Shown here: positions 43,622 to 53,824 of the stretch, one piece after another
Position numbering within the stretch: the stretch's first letter is position 1
How the letters are laid out: every line of letters starts with the position of its first letter
Origin: Nostoc sp. HK-01
GTDB lineage: Bacteria; Cyanobacteriota; Cyanobacteriia; Cyanobacteriales; Nostocaceae
Assembly: GCA_003990705.1 (NCBI GenBank)
Contig: AP018318.1
Location: 2,545,501 to 2,609,500 of the forward strand
Length of the DNA stretch: 64,000 bases
Direction of reading: 5' to 3'
Notes under the pieces: generated by a model
What the model saw: only the letters and a program-made list of their open reading frames with translations
What the model was told of the DNA's origin: nothing
The model's database searches: none
Translations under genes and position numbers: made by a program

Positions 43622-46504
43622 ATGTTAACGAAAAATACAATGGGGCAGCCACAAAAACCAATAGCCGCCGAACAAACAATCATTGCTTTGGGACGCGTTC
43701 TCCAAACGCTCAGGGAAGAGGATAATGTTGATGTTTTGATTGATACTACTATTTCTTATATTAGAGAACAGTTTGACTATAATCTGGTTTGGATTGCTTT
43801 ATATGATCTGCCAAAACATACATTAATTGGTAAAGGTGGTGTTGCACCTGATGGTGATACCAAATTTTTACGCAAACAGGTAACATTAAATCCTGGCGGC
43901 CTTTTAGAACAGGTAGTAATTGAACAGCGCCCCTTGGGTGTTGCCGATTTGCGCCTGGAACCTCGTGCAGCAGAATGGCAAGAAATTGGCAAAAAATTTA
44001 ATATTCAGGGAACGATTGTTTTACCTATTCGCTATAGAGACCGTTTTTTAGGTTTATTATTATTTGGTTCGGAACGTTGGGGATATTTGTTACCAGGTGA
44101 TGCCAAAGCTCGTTTATTAATGGTATTAGGCGAACTGGGAGCAGTGCTTTATCAAAATGAACTGAATTTGCAGCAACAGCAAACAAAGCATCTCGATGAG
44201 CCAATATTACACTTATTAGAAAATTTACGTACTCTCAATAATTTAGACCAAAAGCTGAAAGCAGTTGTCCAAACAACACATCAATTTGTCTCCCCTAGTA
44301 AGACAAATATTTATTGGTTTGAGCGCCAAGGGCGTTATTTTTGGTGTCGGATGAGCAATCAACTAGCCAACATCAATCGCCAAGACAACAAACAGCAAAT
44401 AGCTGCGGGGATGACGGTACAGGATTTAAGCGAGTTTTATTATGCTTTGTCAGTTAACCAAATTGTCTGGATTGGCGATGAGCGTAGTTCTTTGAAAAGT
44501 CATTTTACTGCTAAAGTGTTGCAACGTTTACAAGTGCGATCGCTATTAGCAGCACCTATCCTCTGGCAAAAAGAACTCTTGGGGTTTCTGGCGGTGGAGG
44601 CCAATGAACCGCGAATCTGGACAGAAGCAGACAAAAATTTTGTCCAAAGTGCAGCAGGGCTAATTTCTTTAGTTGCACCTACCGAAACTATGGACACCAC
44701 CATCAAGCAAATTCAAGATGATGCTCAATTAACTAGCCAAGTTGCTCAAGCTATTTATCACGAAGATGACCTGCAAGCAACTTTACGCAACTGTGCGACT
44801 AAAGTTTTAAACCGCTTCGCTGCCACGCGCTTTTTCCTCTTACAGTACAACCCTGATTTGCATAGTTATCAAATTATTTTTCAAAGCCAAGTACAAAATC
44901 GTCGTCCGTTGACAGTTACCTTCAATGCGCTCAAAGATATGGATGAGCAGATGTTGAAGTCAGCCAAAACGGCAGTAGAAGTACAGAATATAGAAGAAGA
45001 TTTGCGGTTTTTTAATTGGCGACCTCTGTTATTAGAACATGGAACGCGATCGCTGTTGGTTTGTAACTGCACTCAAGGTCATACACCCAGCGCACTTTTA
45101 GTAATTACCCATGAAACTAATCGTAGTTGGGCCAGCTTAGAAAAGGAATTGTTATGGGCTGTCGGTCAACAGATTGGTGTAATTATCCGCCAGTGGCAAC
45201 TACAAACAGATACTAAACAACAGCAGCAAATTCTCTCTAGTATTCAAAAATGCTTACGTATTCTTGAAAAAGCCCAAAGTGACACAACGGAGTCGGGGGC
45301 AAAATATCTAGAACGCACAGCCATAGAACAAATCGCGACTGTTCTCAATTCTCCTTTAGCTGTGCTGTTATCATGGTCGCCTGGAGATAATTTTGCGGAA
45401 ATTATTCCTAGTGTCATTCACGATAGCCGATTTGGGCTTGTGGCAGATCATCCCATCCCCATCCAGACTGAAGCTATAATTCAGTGGGCATTAACCAAAA
45501 ATGATTATGTGTGTGTATATGCCGATGATTTACCACCAGAGACCAAAAAATGGTTAAATGGTCAAGGCATTGGTCAAGTTTTAGCGATCGCACTCCGCAC
45601 TAGCGCTGATTATGCACCCACAGGTGTAGTATTAGTTGCAGATCGTCGAGAACGATATTGGACAGAACAAAGCCTGAATGCAACAGAAACACTAGTCACT
45701 CAATTAGCTTGGTCGCGTCGTCAACAACAAATCACCAAACTATTAGAGTCCACAAATCAAGAATTGCAACAACTCAATTGGTATAAACATCGTCGCCTAG
45801 AGGAAATTCAAAGAACAGCAACACAGTTATTAAGCCAGATTGAAGATTTGGGTATTCCCAGCAATGAACTGACACAAACGCGCTATAAACTATTGCTGCG
45901 ACAATTAGACCATGCAACAGCGGCCATGACCGCCCTAGTTAAACTTGAGCAATGGCAATTGCATCATAGTTCTGAAACTATGCCCATAGCCACTTTAATG
46001 AAGCGATCGCTAGAAAGAGTCGAACATCTACTCAAACAACGCCAACTGTGGGCAGGGGTACATGGTTTAGGACAATCGGCTACAGATACAGATTCTGGTA
46101 ACAGTGGAATTTTTCTCAAAGGATTGCAACCTTCGAGCTATCCATCATCGTTGGCGATCGCTGGCGATATCGTCAAATTTGAATTAGTTTTGTATGAATT
46201 ATTAGTTGTAGCTTGTAACCGTTCTCTCAGTGGTGGCAGAATTGACATCTGGTGTCGCCGCCTAGAGGAAAGATTGCTAGAACTGTCAATTACAGATCAT
46301 GGCATGATTGAACCGCATCTGTTGGCAGCACTGCAAAATCAGATACCCAAAGATGTATTAGCCACTTCCTACCTCAACCAACCACCAGTTTTACACCTGC
46401 TGATTTGTCAACAACTCATGCAGCAGTTGGGTGGCGAGCTACATTTTTATCAGTTACCAGATCATCGGGTTGTTAGTCGCTTGGTGTTACCTTTAGCTGA
46501 GTGA
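43622..46504 (+). CDS. Multi-GAF sensor protein with degenerate histidine-kinase C terminus
   Basis: The 960-residue protein contains about four GAF-like domains (roughly 35-180, 205-350, 370-515 and 545-690). A coiled coil (about 705-760) and an ATPase-like end follow (ELVLYELLVVACNRSLSGG near 857, ending RLVLPLAE). No canonical phospho-acceptor H-box or DxGxG box is visible, so kinase activity is doubtful. No cysteine in a phytochrome-type chromophore motif was found. It could sense small ligands or light through GAF domains or act as a regulator of a partner kinase. A start at 43640 (MGQPQK) is also possible. Confidence 0.7.
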   Translation: MLTKNTMGQPQKPIAAEQTIIALGRVLQTLREEDNVDVLIDTTISYIREQFDYNLVWIALYDLPKHTLIGKGGVAPDGDTKFLRKQVTLNPGGLLEQVVIEQRPLGVADLRLEPRAAEWQEIGKKFNIQGTIVLPIRYRDRFLGLLLFGSERWGYLLPGDAKARLLMVLGELGAVLYQNELNLQQQQTKHLDEPILHLLENLRTLNNLDQKLKAVVQTTHQFVSPSKTNIYWFERQGRYFWCRMSNQLANINRQDNKQQIAAGMTVQDLSEFYYALSVNQIVWIGDERSSLKSHFTAKVLQRLQVRSLLAAPILWQKELLGFLAVEANEPRIWTEADKNFVQSAAGLISLVAPTETMDTTIKQIQDDAQLTSQVAQAIYHEDDLQATLRNCATKVLNRFAATRFFLLQYNPDLHSYQIIFQSQVQNRRPLTVTFNALKDMDEQMLKSAKTAVEVQNIEEDLRFFNWRPLLLEHGTRSLLVCNCTQGHTPSALLVITHETNRSWASLEKELLWAVGQQIGVIIRQWQLQTDTKQQQQILSSIQKCLRILEKAQSDTTESGAKYLERTAIEQIATVLNSPLAVLLSWSPGDNFAEIIPSVIHDSRFGLVADHPIPIQTEAIIQWALTKNDYVCVYADDLPPETKKWLNGQGIGQVLAIALRTSADYAPTGVVLVADRRERYWTEQSLNATETLVTQLAWSRRQQQITKLLESTNQELQQLNWYKHRRLEEIQRTATQLLSQIEDLGIPSNELTQTRYKLLLRQLDHATAAMTALVKLEQWQLHHSSETMPIATLMKRSLERVEHLLKQRQLWAGVHGLGQSATDTDSGNSGIFLKGLQPSSYPSSLAIAGDIVKFELVLYELLVVACNRSLSGGRIDIWCRRLEERLLELSITDHGMIEPHLLAALQNQIPKDVLATSYLNQPPVLHLLICQQLMQQLGGELHFYQLPDHRVVSRLVLPLAE

Positions 46505-46627
46505 AGAAGGTAGGAGTTGAATTTTCCCAACCCTTACACCCATTCTTCACCAACAACCTTTGTGCGTCAGTCTTGTCTTATTCCAGCTACATTAAATTCA
46601 AATGGATTCAATTGTGGATGGATCAAG

Positions 46628-47515
46628 ATGAAAACGAAGCATCAATTTTCATTTGAGTGGAATCAAAAGCGTTATGCGATCGCTTACGATACGATAGGTC
46701 AGGGTAAACCCGTCTTGCTCCTACCCGCATTTAGTACTGTTTCCAGCCGTTCCGAAATGAACGGGATTGCCGAGGGAATTGCCAATCGCTACCAAGCCAT
46801 TACACTCGATTGGTTAGGATTTGGTGAATCCGATCGCCCGGCTGTAAACTATCAACCTGCACTATTGCAGCAGATGCTTGAGGCCTTTGTCCAACAGACT
46901 TTCTCAGAACCTGTGGCGGTAATTGCAGCTGGTCATACGGCCGGTTATGTCTTGCAACTGGCTCAACAACAACCCCAGGCTTGCTCTGGCATTGTTTTAG
47001 TTGCTCCCACCTGGCGCGGCCCTTTACCCACAATGGGCGTACCCAAACCACTAGCAGCAGCCGTCAGACAATTAGTCAGATTCCCGATTGCGGGTCAAGC
47101 GCTTTATCAAGCAAATACAACCAAGGGCTTTCTGCGTCTCATGTATGGAAGGCATGTTTATGCAGATCAGTCACGCCTAACTCCAGAGTTTATTGAGCAG
47201 AAACAGCAGATTACTCGACAGTCTGGGGCGCGATTTGCTCCGGCGGCGTTTGTCACCGGTGGACTTGATCCAGTGAGCGATCGCCAGGAATTCATCACAC
47301 TACTGCGATCGTCTCCTGTGCCTGTGCTAGTCATCTTAGCAGAACAAGCTCCGCCCTATTCCAAACAAGAAATGGCAGCGATGGCAGCACTACCTGACAT
47401 TCAATCACTGACACTTCCTGGCACATTGGGAATGTATGAAGAGTATGCCACTGAAGTTACAGAAGCCGTATTGCCCTTTTTAAATGCCAAGACAATTACG
47501 ACAGTTGTTTCTTAG
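46628..47515 (+). CDS. Alpha/beta hydrolase
   Basis: This alpha/beta hydrolase has an oxyanion region VLLLPAFSTVSSRSEM, LDWLGFGESDRP, and a nucleophile-elbow position AAGHTAGYV. The usual serine there appears as histidine/threonine (GHTAG instead of GHSxG). A later FVTGGLDPVSDR holds the acid residue. The missing nucleophilic serine suggests a non-catalytic or unusual member. I prefer the ATG at 46628 (MKTKHQFSFEWNQKRYA), where similarity to relatives begins; the frame is open upstream to 46517. It follows the GAF gene closely. Confidence 0.72.
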   Translation: MKTKHQFSFEWNQKRYAIAYDTIGQGKPVLLLPAFSTVSSRSEMNGIAEGIANRYQAITLDWLGFGESDRPAVNYQPALLQQMLEAFVQQTFSEPVAVIAAGHTAGYVLQLAQQQPQACSGIVLVAPTWRGPLPTMGVPKPLAAAVRQLVRFPIAGQALYQANTTKGFLRLMYGRHVYADQSRLTPEFIEQKQQITRQSGARFAPAAFVTGGLDPVSDRQEFITLLRSSPVPVLVILAEQAPPYSKQEMAAMAALPDIQSLTLPGTLGMYEEYATEVTEAVLPFLNAKTITTVVS

Positions 47516-47740
47516 ACTTAGTACTAGTTGATAGGACTTACGCAAAAAACGAAAAATTCAGGTAGGTTTTAGAGCAGGGTGTAAGTATTCAAAAGCTTTA
47601 CACCCCTATACCCAATCTCTGGTACTAAGTTTGTCAAGACTTAGTACCAGAGAAAAAGTTTTGCTGTTAACAATACTTAAACCACGGGAATAATAGATGT
47701 ATTAATTTCGCACTAAAAATTCTGTTCTGAGGTATGTACA

Positions 47741-50700
47741 ATGATTATTCCTGTGGATGCAATGGCAGTCATTCCCGGTTACAACCTGACAGAACAACTC
47801 TATGCAGGGTCTAGAACTGTAGTCTACCGAGGTATTCGAGCCGCAGATCAAAAACCTGTCGTCATCAAATTACTCAACCGCGAATATCCCACCTTTAGCG
47901 AACTCTTACAATTTCACAATCAATACACGATTACTAAAAACTTAGATTTTTCTGGGATTGTTAATGCTTTAGGTTTAGAAGTAGACCGCAATGGCTATGC
48001 CTTAGTCATGGAAGATTTCGGTGGTCTCTCATTGCGAGAATATTTGAGAAATCAAAAGTTAGGCTTGCAGGAGTTTTTGATCATTGCGCTGCAAATGTGC
48101 GATATCCTGCACTATCTTTATCAAAACCGGGTCATTCACAAAGATATCAAACCCGCCAATATTTTAATTAACCCAAAAACTCACGAAATTAAGCTCATAG
48201 ATTTTAGTATTGCTTCGCTTCTGCCTAAAGAAACTCAAACTCTGATTAGCCCCAACATTTTAGAAGGAACCCTAGCTTATTTATCCCCCGAACAAACTGG
48301 ACGGATGAACCGCGGGATTGATTATCGCAGTGATTTTTATTCTTTAGGGGTGACATTTTTTGAACTGTTAACAGGAGAATTACCTTTCAACTGTGAAGAC
48401 TCGATGGAGTTGGTGTATTGTCACATTGCGAAAATGCCTCCTTCAGTTAACAGTGAGCAGATTCCTCAAGTGTTGGATAATATTATCCAGAAACTGACGG
48501 CGAAAAATCCTGAAGACCGTTATCAGAGTGCGTTAGGGTTAAAACATGATTTAGAAATCTGCCTTTCGCAGCTAAAAGAAACCGGACAGATTGTCAACTT
48601 TGAGATTGGTGAGTGGGATATTTGCGATCGCTTTATTATCCCCGAAACATTATACGGTAGAGAAACTGAAGTACAGCAAATCCTAGCAGCATTTGAGCGC
48701 ATCGCTAGTGTTCAAGAATCATCTCACTCCTGTAGCGAACTCGTTCTGGTTGCTGGTTTTTCGGGAATTGGCAAAACTGCTGTTGTTAACGAAGTCCATA
48801 AACCGATTGTCAGACAACGCAGTTATTTTATTAAAGGTAAATTTGACCAATTCAACCGGAATATTCCCTTTTCGGCTTTTGTCCAAGTCCTCAGCGATTT
48901 AATTGGGCAGTTATTAACAGAAACTGATCAGCAATTAAAACAATGGCAATATAAAATTCTCCAAGCTTTAGGAGACAATGCCCAGCTAATTATTGATATT
49001 ATTCCAGACTTAGAAAAAATTATCGGTCAACAATCACCCGTACAAGAATTATCAGGGACGGCGGCTCAAAATCGTTTTAATTTATTATTACATAAATTCA
49101 TTCAAATATTTGCCACGCCAGAACATCCCTTAGTAATATTTTTAGATGATTTGCAATGGGCTGATTCGGCTTCCCTACAATTAATTAAATTATTAATGAG
49201 TGAGGTTAATAGTACTTATCTGCTATTAATTGGAGCTTATCGAGATAATGAAGTATTTCCTGGATATCCTTTAATGTTGACATTAGAGGAAATTAATCAG
49301 ATGAGTGCCAGAGTTAATCCAATTAACTTACAACCTCTGAGTGAATTAAATTTAAATCAGTTAGTTGCTGATACTTTGGGTTGTAGAACAGAAGCATCTT
49401 TGCCCCTGGCTCGTCTGGTATATCAAAAAACTCAAGGTAATCCATTTTTTAGCACACAATTTATCAAATCATTACACCAAGATGGGCTGATTAACTTCAA
49501 CTTTGCCCAAGGGTTTTGGGAATGTGATATTGCTCAAATCAATCAGCGATCGCTCACTGATGATGTGGTAGAATTTATGGCTTTACAGTTACAAAAGTTG
49601 CCATTATCTACTCAAAATGTATTGCAATTAGCTGCTTGTATAGGTAATCAATTTAATTTAAAAACTTTAGGGGTTGTTAATCAACAATCAGTTAAAGCAA
49701 CTGCGGCGGACTTGTGGCAAGCATTACAAGCAGGATTAATCTTACCACAAAGTGAAATTTACAAATTTTATGTAGGACAAGAAAATCAAAATTTCCCTGA
49801 TAAAAATGCTGAATTTGTCACATACAAGTTTCTCCATGACCGTGTTCAGCAAGCGGCATATTCACTTATACCCGATGAGGCAAAGCAAGCCACTCATCTC
49901 CAAATTGGTAGACTCTTGCTCCAAGACAGTTCTGATGAGCAAAAAGAAGAACACATCTTTGAAATTGTCAGTCAACTTAACTTAGGGCAAAGCTTAATTA
50001 CCGACACAGCCGAAAAACTTTTACTCGCTGAGTGTAACCTCAAAGCCAGTCAAAAAGCACTAGTCGCCACTGCCTATACTAGTGCTTTTGACTATGCCAC
50101 TGGTGGATTAGAGTTATTAGGTGAATCTGCATGGGATGAGTACTATTCGCTCACACTGCATCTGCACAACTTAGCGGCGGAAGCGGCTTATTTATCAGGC
50201 AATCTTGATGTGATGGAGCGATATGCACTAGTGATTCAGCAACAAGCTCAAACCCTGACGGATACTGTCAAGATTGCCGAGGTCAAACTAGAAGCTTACA
50301 CTAACCAAGGTCAATTTATTTTCGCCATTGAAATGGCATTAGATTTACTGAATCAGTTAGGCATTCATCTACCGAAACAGCCTGTACCCGAAGAAATTCC
50401 AGCAGCATTTCAAGCGATCGCACTGCAACTAAATGGGCGATCGGCGGCTGAGTTACTCCATCTCCCGCCAATGACTGATCCAACGGTTTTGGCTGCTATG
50501 CGGATTTTAGTTAAGGTTGGGGTTGCTGCTTACGCTTGCAATCCAGTATTGTTTCCGCTGGTGGCTTTGAAAAAAGTAGAACTATCACTCCAGTATGGTA
50601 ATGCCAATACTTCTGTGATTGGTTATGTTTATTATGGGCTGTTGCTATGTGCCGTACTCGAAGATTTTTCTACAGGTTATGAGTTTGGACAACTAGCACT

Positions 50701-53599
50701 CAACCTCTGCGAACAATTGCATGAAAAAGAGTTTTACGGACGTACCCTAGTCCTGGTCTATTTTTACATTACATTCTGCACACATCATACTCAAGAAACT
50801 CTAGCGCCCTTGCAGCAAGCCTACAGCTGTGGTTTAGAAGTTGGCGACTTAGTATTTGCAGGCTTTGGTGGGTTTACTTATTGCTTACATTCATATTTGA
50901 CTGGACAGCCTTTAAATGAACTGATGAAAACCATTAATACATACAGTCACGGTATCCAGCAAATTGGTCAGCAAACAGCTTTGAACTTTATAAAATCCTA
51001 TCAACAAACAGTTCTAAATTTACTGGGACAGGCAAACAATCCCATTGTCTTGACTGGCGCAGTAATGGACGAAGCCGTTATGTTGGAAACGCTGCATCAA
51101 AGTGGCGATCAATCAGGACTGTGGTTTTTGTTAACTAACAAAGTTGGTTTGTGTTTCTTGTTTGGGGAATATTCCCAGACTTTAGACGTAGCACAACAGG
51201 CTAAACAATACTTGGGAAGTGGCGCTGGTACATTAAATGTACCTCTGTTGTATTTTTATGAATCATTGGCACTGTTGGCAACATCAGGTGATGCAGAAAT
51301 CATTGCAGCCAATCAGGAAATGCTTCAGAAAAGGGCGCTGGCTGCACCAATGAATTTTCAACACAAGTATGACCTAATTAAAGCCGAACAGCATCGAGTT
51401 TTAGATCAAAAACTGGAGGCGATGGAATTATACGATCGCGCTATTGCTGGCGCGAAAGCAAATGGCTATATTCAAGAAGAAGCCCTCGCCAACGAATTGG
51501 CGGCGAAGTTTTATCTTGAGTGGGGTAAAGAAACAGTCGCTCAAGCATATATGCAGCAAGCATACTACTGCTATGCTCATTGGGGTGCAAAAGCCAAAAC
51601 AGATGATTTAGAAAAGAAATATCCCCAGATTCTGCAACACATTCTCCAACAACGAAGATTTAACCTGAATCTGCAAGAAACCATCAGCAACGCTACTATT
51701 GTTACCTACACCAGTCAAACTTCTACTTCTCATAGCACCAGCTTTTCTCACAATCTGGACTTCGGCGCTATTTTAAAAGCTTCAAGGGCGTTATTGAGTG
51801 CAATTCAATTGGATGAGTTGATAACAAATTTAATGCAAGTGCTATTACAAAATTCCGGGGCGCAGAAAATAGCACTTGTCTTACCAGATCAGGCGAATTG
51901 GGTTGTAGTATCTGTGACTACTATCGAGGATTTGGAACAGTTGGTCTTTTCACCCCATCCGCTTGATAGTAGTCATGATGTCCCTATTAAAATGATTTAT
52001 GCAGTGAAACACACCTTGCAACCAATCATTATTCACAACATCACAAAAGAAACTACCTGGTTAGCAGATAGTTACATCCAGCAATATTTACCCAAGAGTG
52101 TTGTTTGTACTCCCATTGTCAATCAAGGTCAACTGATTGGGCTGTTGTATTTAGAAAATAGTTTAACAAGCGAAGTCTTTACTAGCGATCGCCTCGAAAT
52201 TCTGGAATTAATATGCGCTCAAGCGGCGATTTCTCTAGAAAATGCCCGTCTGTATCGAGATGCTCAAAACTATGCTCAACAGTTAGAAGCATCTTTGGCG
52301 CAACAGCAAGCCAGCCAAGTTCAGTTCCGCAATCTCGCAGATAATATTCCTGGTGTAGTTTATCAGTTCCGGCTTGCGTCTGATGGGGCAATTTCTGTGC
52401 CTTATATTAGCTCTGGTTGTTATGAACTGTATGGAGTAGATCCAGAAGATGTTATGACAGGTAGACAAGCCCTATATACTCTACACCATCCAGAAGATGA
52501 CCCAGTTGTTGCCCAAGCAATTGCTGAATCTGCCCAAAATATGACTCCGTTTGAGCAAGAATGGCGAATTCTCTTGCCTTCTGGAACTGTAAAATGGATT
52601 CAATCTAAAGCCCGACCAGAACTGCAAGCAGATGGTGCAATTATCTGGGATGGGGTAGTGATTGATGTAAGCGATGTCTACGACGAGCTACGCTTACGCA
52701 AACTTGCTGAAATTGCACTCAAACAAAAATCTCAAGAATTAGAACAAGCACTCTCTAATTTGCAACAAGCTCAATTACAAATGGTGCAAAATGAAAAAAT
52801 GTCTGCATTGGGTAATTTAGTAGCAGGGGTAGCCCATGAAATGAATAACCCTCTGGGTTTTATTGTTGCCAGCCTCAAACAAGTTAAACCAACCCTTGCA
52901 GATATATTTGCACACTTAAAGCTATATCAAGATATTTTTCCTGAAGCTCATACAGAAATTCTTGACCATGCCGCAGAAATAGACTTGGAATATACTTTAG
53001 AAGACTTACCCAAGGTAATTGATGCAATGGTAATAGCCTGCGAAAGATTAAAGAATATTAGCACTAGTCTTCGCACCTTCTCCCGTGCCGATAAAGATTA
53101 CAAAGTGCCATTTAATATTCATCAAGGTATCGACAGCACAATTTTAATTCTCAAGCATCGCCTGAAAGCTAACGAACAACGTCCAGCCATAGAAGTAATT
53201 ACAAATTACGGTGAAATACCGCCAATAGATTGTTTTCCTGGACAATTAAATCAGGTATTTATGAATATTTTAGCGAATGCCATTGATGCTTTAGATGATT
53301 CTAATGGCGGGCGTAAATTTGCAGAAATCCAGTTAAATCCAAATAAAATTACTATTAAAACTTTTATAGAAAACCGCCAGTTAAAAATATCAATTACCGA
53401 TAATGGTAAAGGAATGACCGCAGAAATTAAATACAAGATTTTTGACCATTTATTTACTACCAAAGAAGTAGGTAAAGGTACGGGATTAGGATTAGCGATC
53501 GCCAGACAAATTATCGAAGAAAAACATGGCGGTAAAATCACCGTTAATTCTGTTGTGGGTGAAGGAACTGAATTTATAATTTATCTACCAATAGCCTAA
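47741..53599 (+). CDS. HstK-type trifunctional Ser/Thr kinase, AAA ATPase and histidine kinase
   Basis: The 1952-residue protein joins many modules. A Ser/Thr kinase (about 10-275) has VIHKDIKPANI at 131 and LIDFSIAS in place of DFG. A STAND-like AAA ATPase (about 300-700) has P-loop GFSGIGKT near 340 and FLDDLQWADSA. Long helical TPR-like repeats (about 750-1310) lead to GAF (about 1350-1490) and PAS (about 1525-1640) domains. A histidine kinase follows with VAGVAHEMNNPLG at 1694 and DNGKGM at 1886. This is the HstK layout of Anabaena; some members respond to NtcA, iron or heterocyst signals. Its stop overlaps the end of a MITE-like element. Confidence 0.9.
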   Translation: MIIPVDAMAVIPGYNLTEQLYAGSRTVVYRGIRAADQKPVVIKLLNREYPTFSELLQFHNQYTITKNLDFSGIVNALGLEVDRNGYALVMEDFGGLSLREYLRNQKLGLQEFLIIALQMCDILHYLYQNRVIHKDIKPANILINPKTHEIKLIDFSIASLLPKETQTLISPNILEGTLAYLSPEQTGRMNRGIDYRSDFYSLGVTFFELLTGELPFNCEDSMELVYCHIAKMPPSVNSEQIPQVLDNIIQKLTAKNPEDRYQSALGLKHDLEICLSQLKETGQIVNFEIGEWDICDRFIIPETLYGRETEVQQILAAFERIASVQESSHSCSELVLVAGFSGIGKTAVVNEVHKPIVRQRSYFIKGKFDQFNRNIPFSAFVQVLSDLIGQLLTETDQQLKQWQYKILQALGDNAQLIIDIIPDLEKIIGQQSPVQELSGTAAQNRFNLLLHKFIQIFATPEHPLVIFLDDLQWADSASLQLIKLLMSEVNSTYLLLIGAYRDNEVFPGYPLMLTLEEINQMSARVNPINLQPLSELNLNQLVADTLGCRTEASLPLARLVYQKTQGNPFFSTQFIKSLHQDGLINFNFAQGFWECDIAQINQRSLTDDVVEFMALQLQKLPLSTQNVLQLAACIGNQFNLKTLGVVNQQSVKATAADLWQALQAGLILPQSEIYKFYVGQENQNFPDKNAEFVTYKFLHDRVQQAAYSLIPDEAKQATHLQIGRLLLQDSSDEQKEEHIFEIVSQLNLGQSLITDTAEKLLLAECNLKASQKALVATAYTSAFDYATGGLELLGESAWDEYYSLTLHLHNLAAEAAYLSGNLDVMERYALVIQQQAQTLTDTVKIAEVKLEAYTNQGQFIFAIEMALDLLNQLGIHLPKQPVPEEIPAAFQAIALQLNGRSAAELLHLPPMTDPTVLAAMRILVKVGVAAYACNPVLFPLVALKKVELSLQYGNANTSVIGYVYYGLLLCAVLEDFSTGYEFGQLALNLCEQLHEKEFYGRTLVLVYFYITFCTHHTQETLAPLQQAYSCGLEVGDLVFAGFGGFTYCLHSYLTGQPLNELMKTINTYSHGIQQIGQQTALNFIKSYQQTVLNLLGQANNPIVLTGAVMDEAVMLETLHQSGDQSGLWFLLTNKVGLCFLFGEYSQTLDVAQQAKQYLGSGAGTLNVPLLYFYESLALLATSGDAEIIAANQEMLQKRALAAPMNFQHKYDLIKAEQHRVLDQKLEAMELYDRAIAGAKANGYIQEEALANELAAKFYLEWGKETVAQAYMQQAYYCYAHWGAKAKTDDLEKKYPQILQHILQQRRFNLNLQETISNATIVTYTSQTSTSHSTSFSHNLDFGAILKASRALLSAIQLDELITNLMQVLLQNSGAQKIALVLPDQANWVVVSVTTIEDLEQLVFSPHPLDSSHDVPIKMIYAVKHTLQPIIIHNITKETTWLADSYIQQYLPKSVVCTPIVNQGQLIGLLYLENSLTSEVFTSDRLEILELICAQAAISLENARLYRDAQNYAQQLEASLAQQQASQVQFRNLADNIPGVVYQFRLASDGAISVPYISSGCYELYGVDPEDVMTGRQALYTLHHPEDDPVVAQAIAESAQNMTPFEQEWRILLPSGTVKWIQSKARPELQADGAIIWDGVVIDVSDVYDELRLRKLAEIALKQKSQELEQALSNLQQAQLQMVQNEKMSALGNLVAGVAHEMNNPLGFIVASLKQVKPTLADIFAHLKLYQDIFPEAHTEILDHAAEIDLEYTLEDLPKVIDAMVIACERLKNISTSLRTFSRADKDYKVPFNIHQGIDSTILILKHRLKANEQRPAIEVITNYGEIPPIDCFPGQLNQVFMNILANAIDALDDSNGGRKFAEIQLNPNKITIKTFIENRQLKISITDNGKGMTAEIKYKIFDHLFTTKEVGKGTGLGLAIARQIIEEKHGGKITVNSVVGEGTEFIIYLPIA

Positions 53600-53791
53600 T
53601 ACCGTTTCACTTTAAGTTTGGTACAAATAGACTGTAGGGGAGCCAGCACGTTGGGGAGACACTGCGTTGCGGAGGTTCCCTCCGTTGTAGCAAGTGTCGG
53701 CGGGTTTCCCGACTTGTAGCGACTGGCGTGGGCAGAGGAGCAGAGGGGCGGAGGAGAAATTATTCGTATCATTTATTTAGTGAAATGGTAT
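53599..53791. repeat. MITE-like element, copy 2, interrupted by a GC-rich repeat
   Basis: It has the ends and interior of copy 1 (12591-12685) in inverted orientation. About 98 bp (53635-53732) of GC-rich repeat is inserted between GACTG and CAGAGGAGC. The inserted part matches 61506-61565 (CTGCGTTG, GGAGGTTCC, GCAAGTGTCGGCGG, CCCGACTTGTA). Its left end uses the TAA stop codon of the giant kinase. Confidence 0.82.
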
Positions 53792-53824
53792 GAGCATTTT
53801 TACTTTTGCCTTTTTCTGTCAAGC

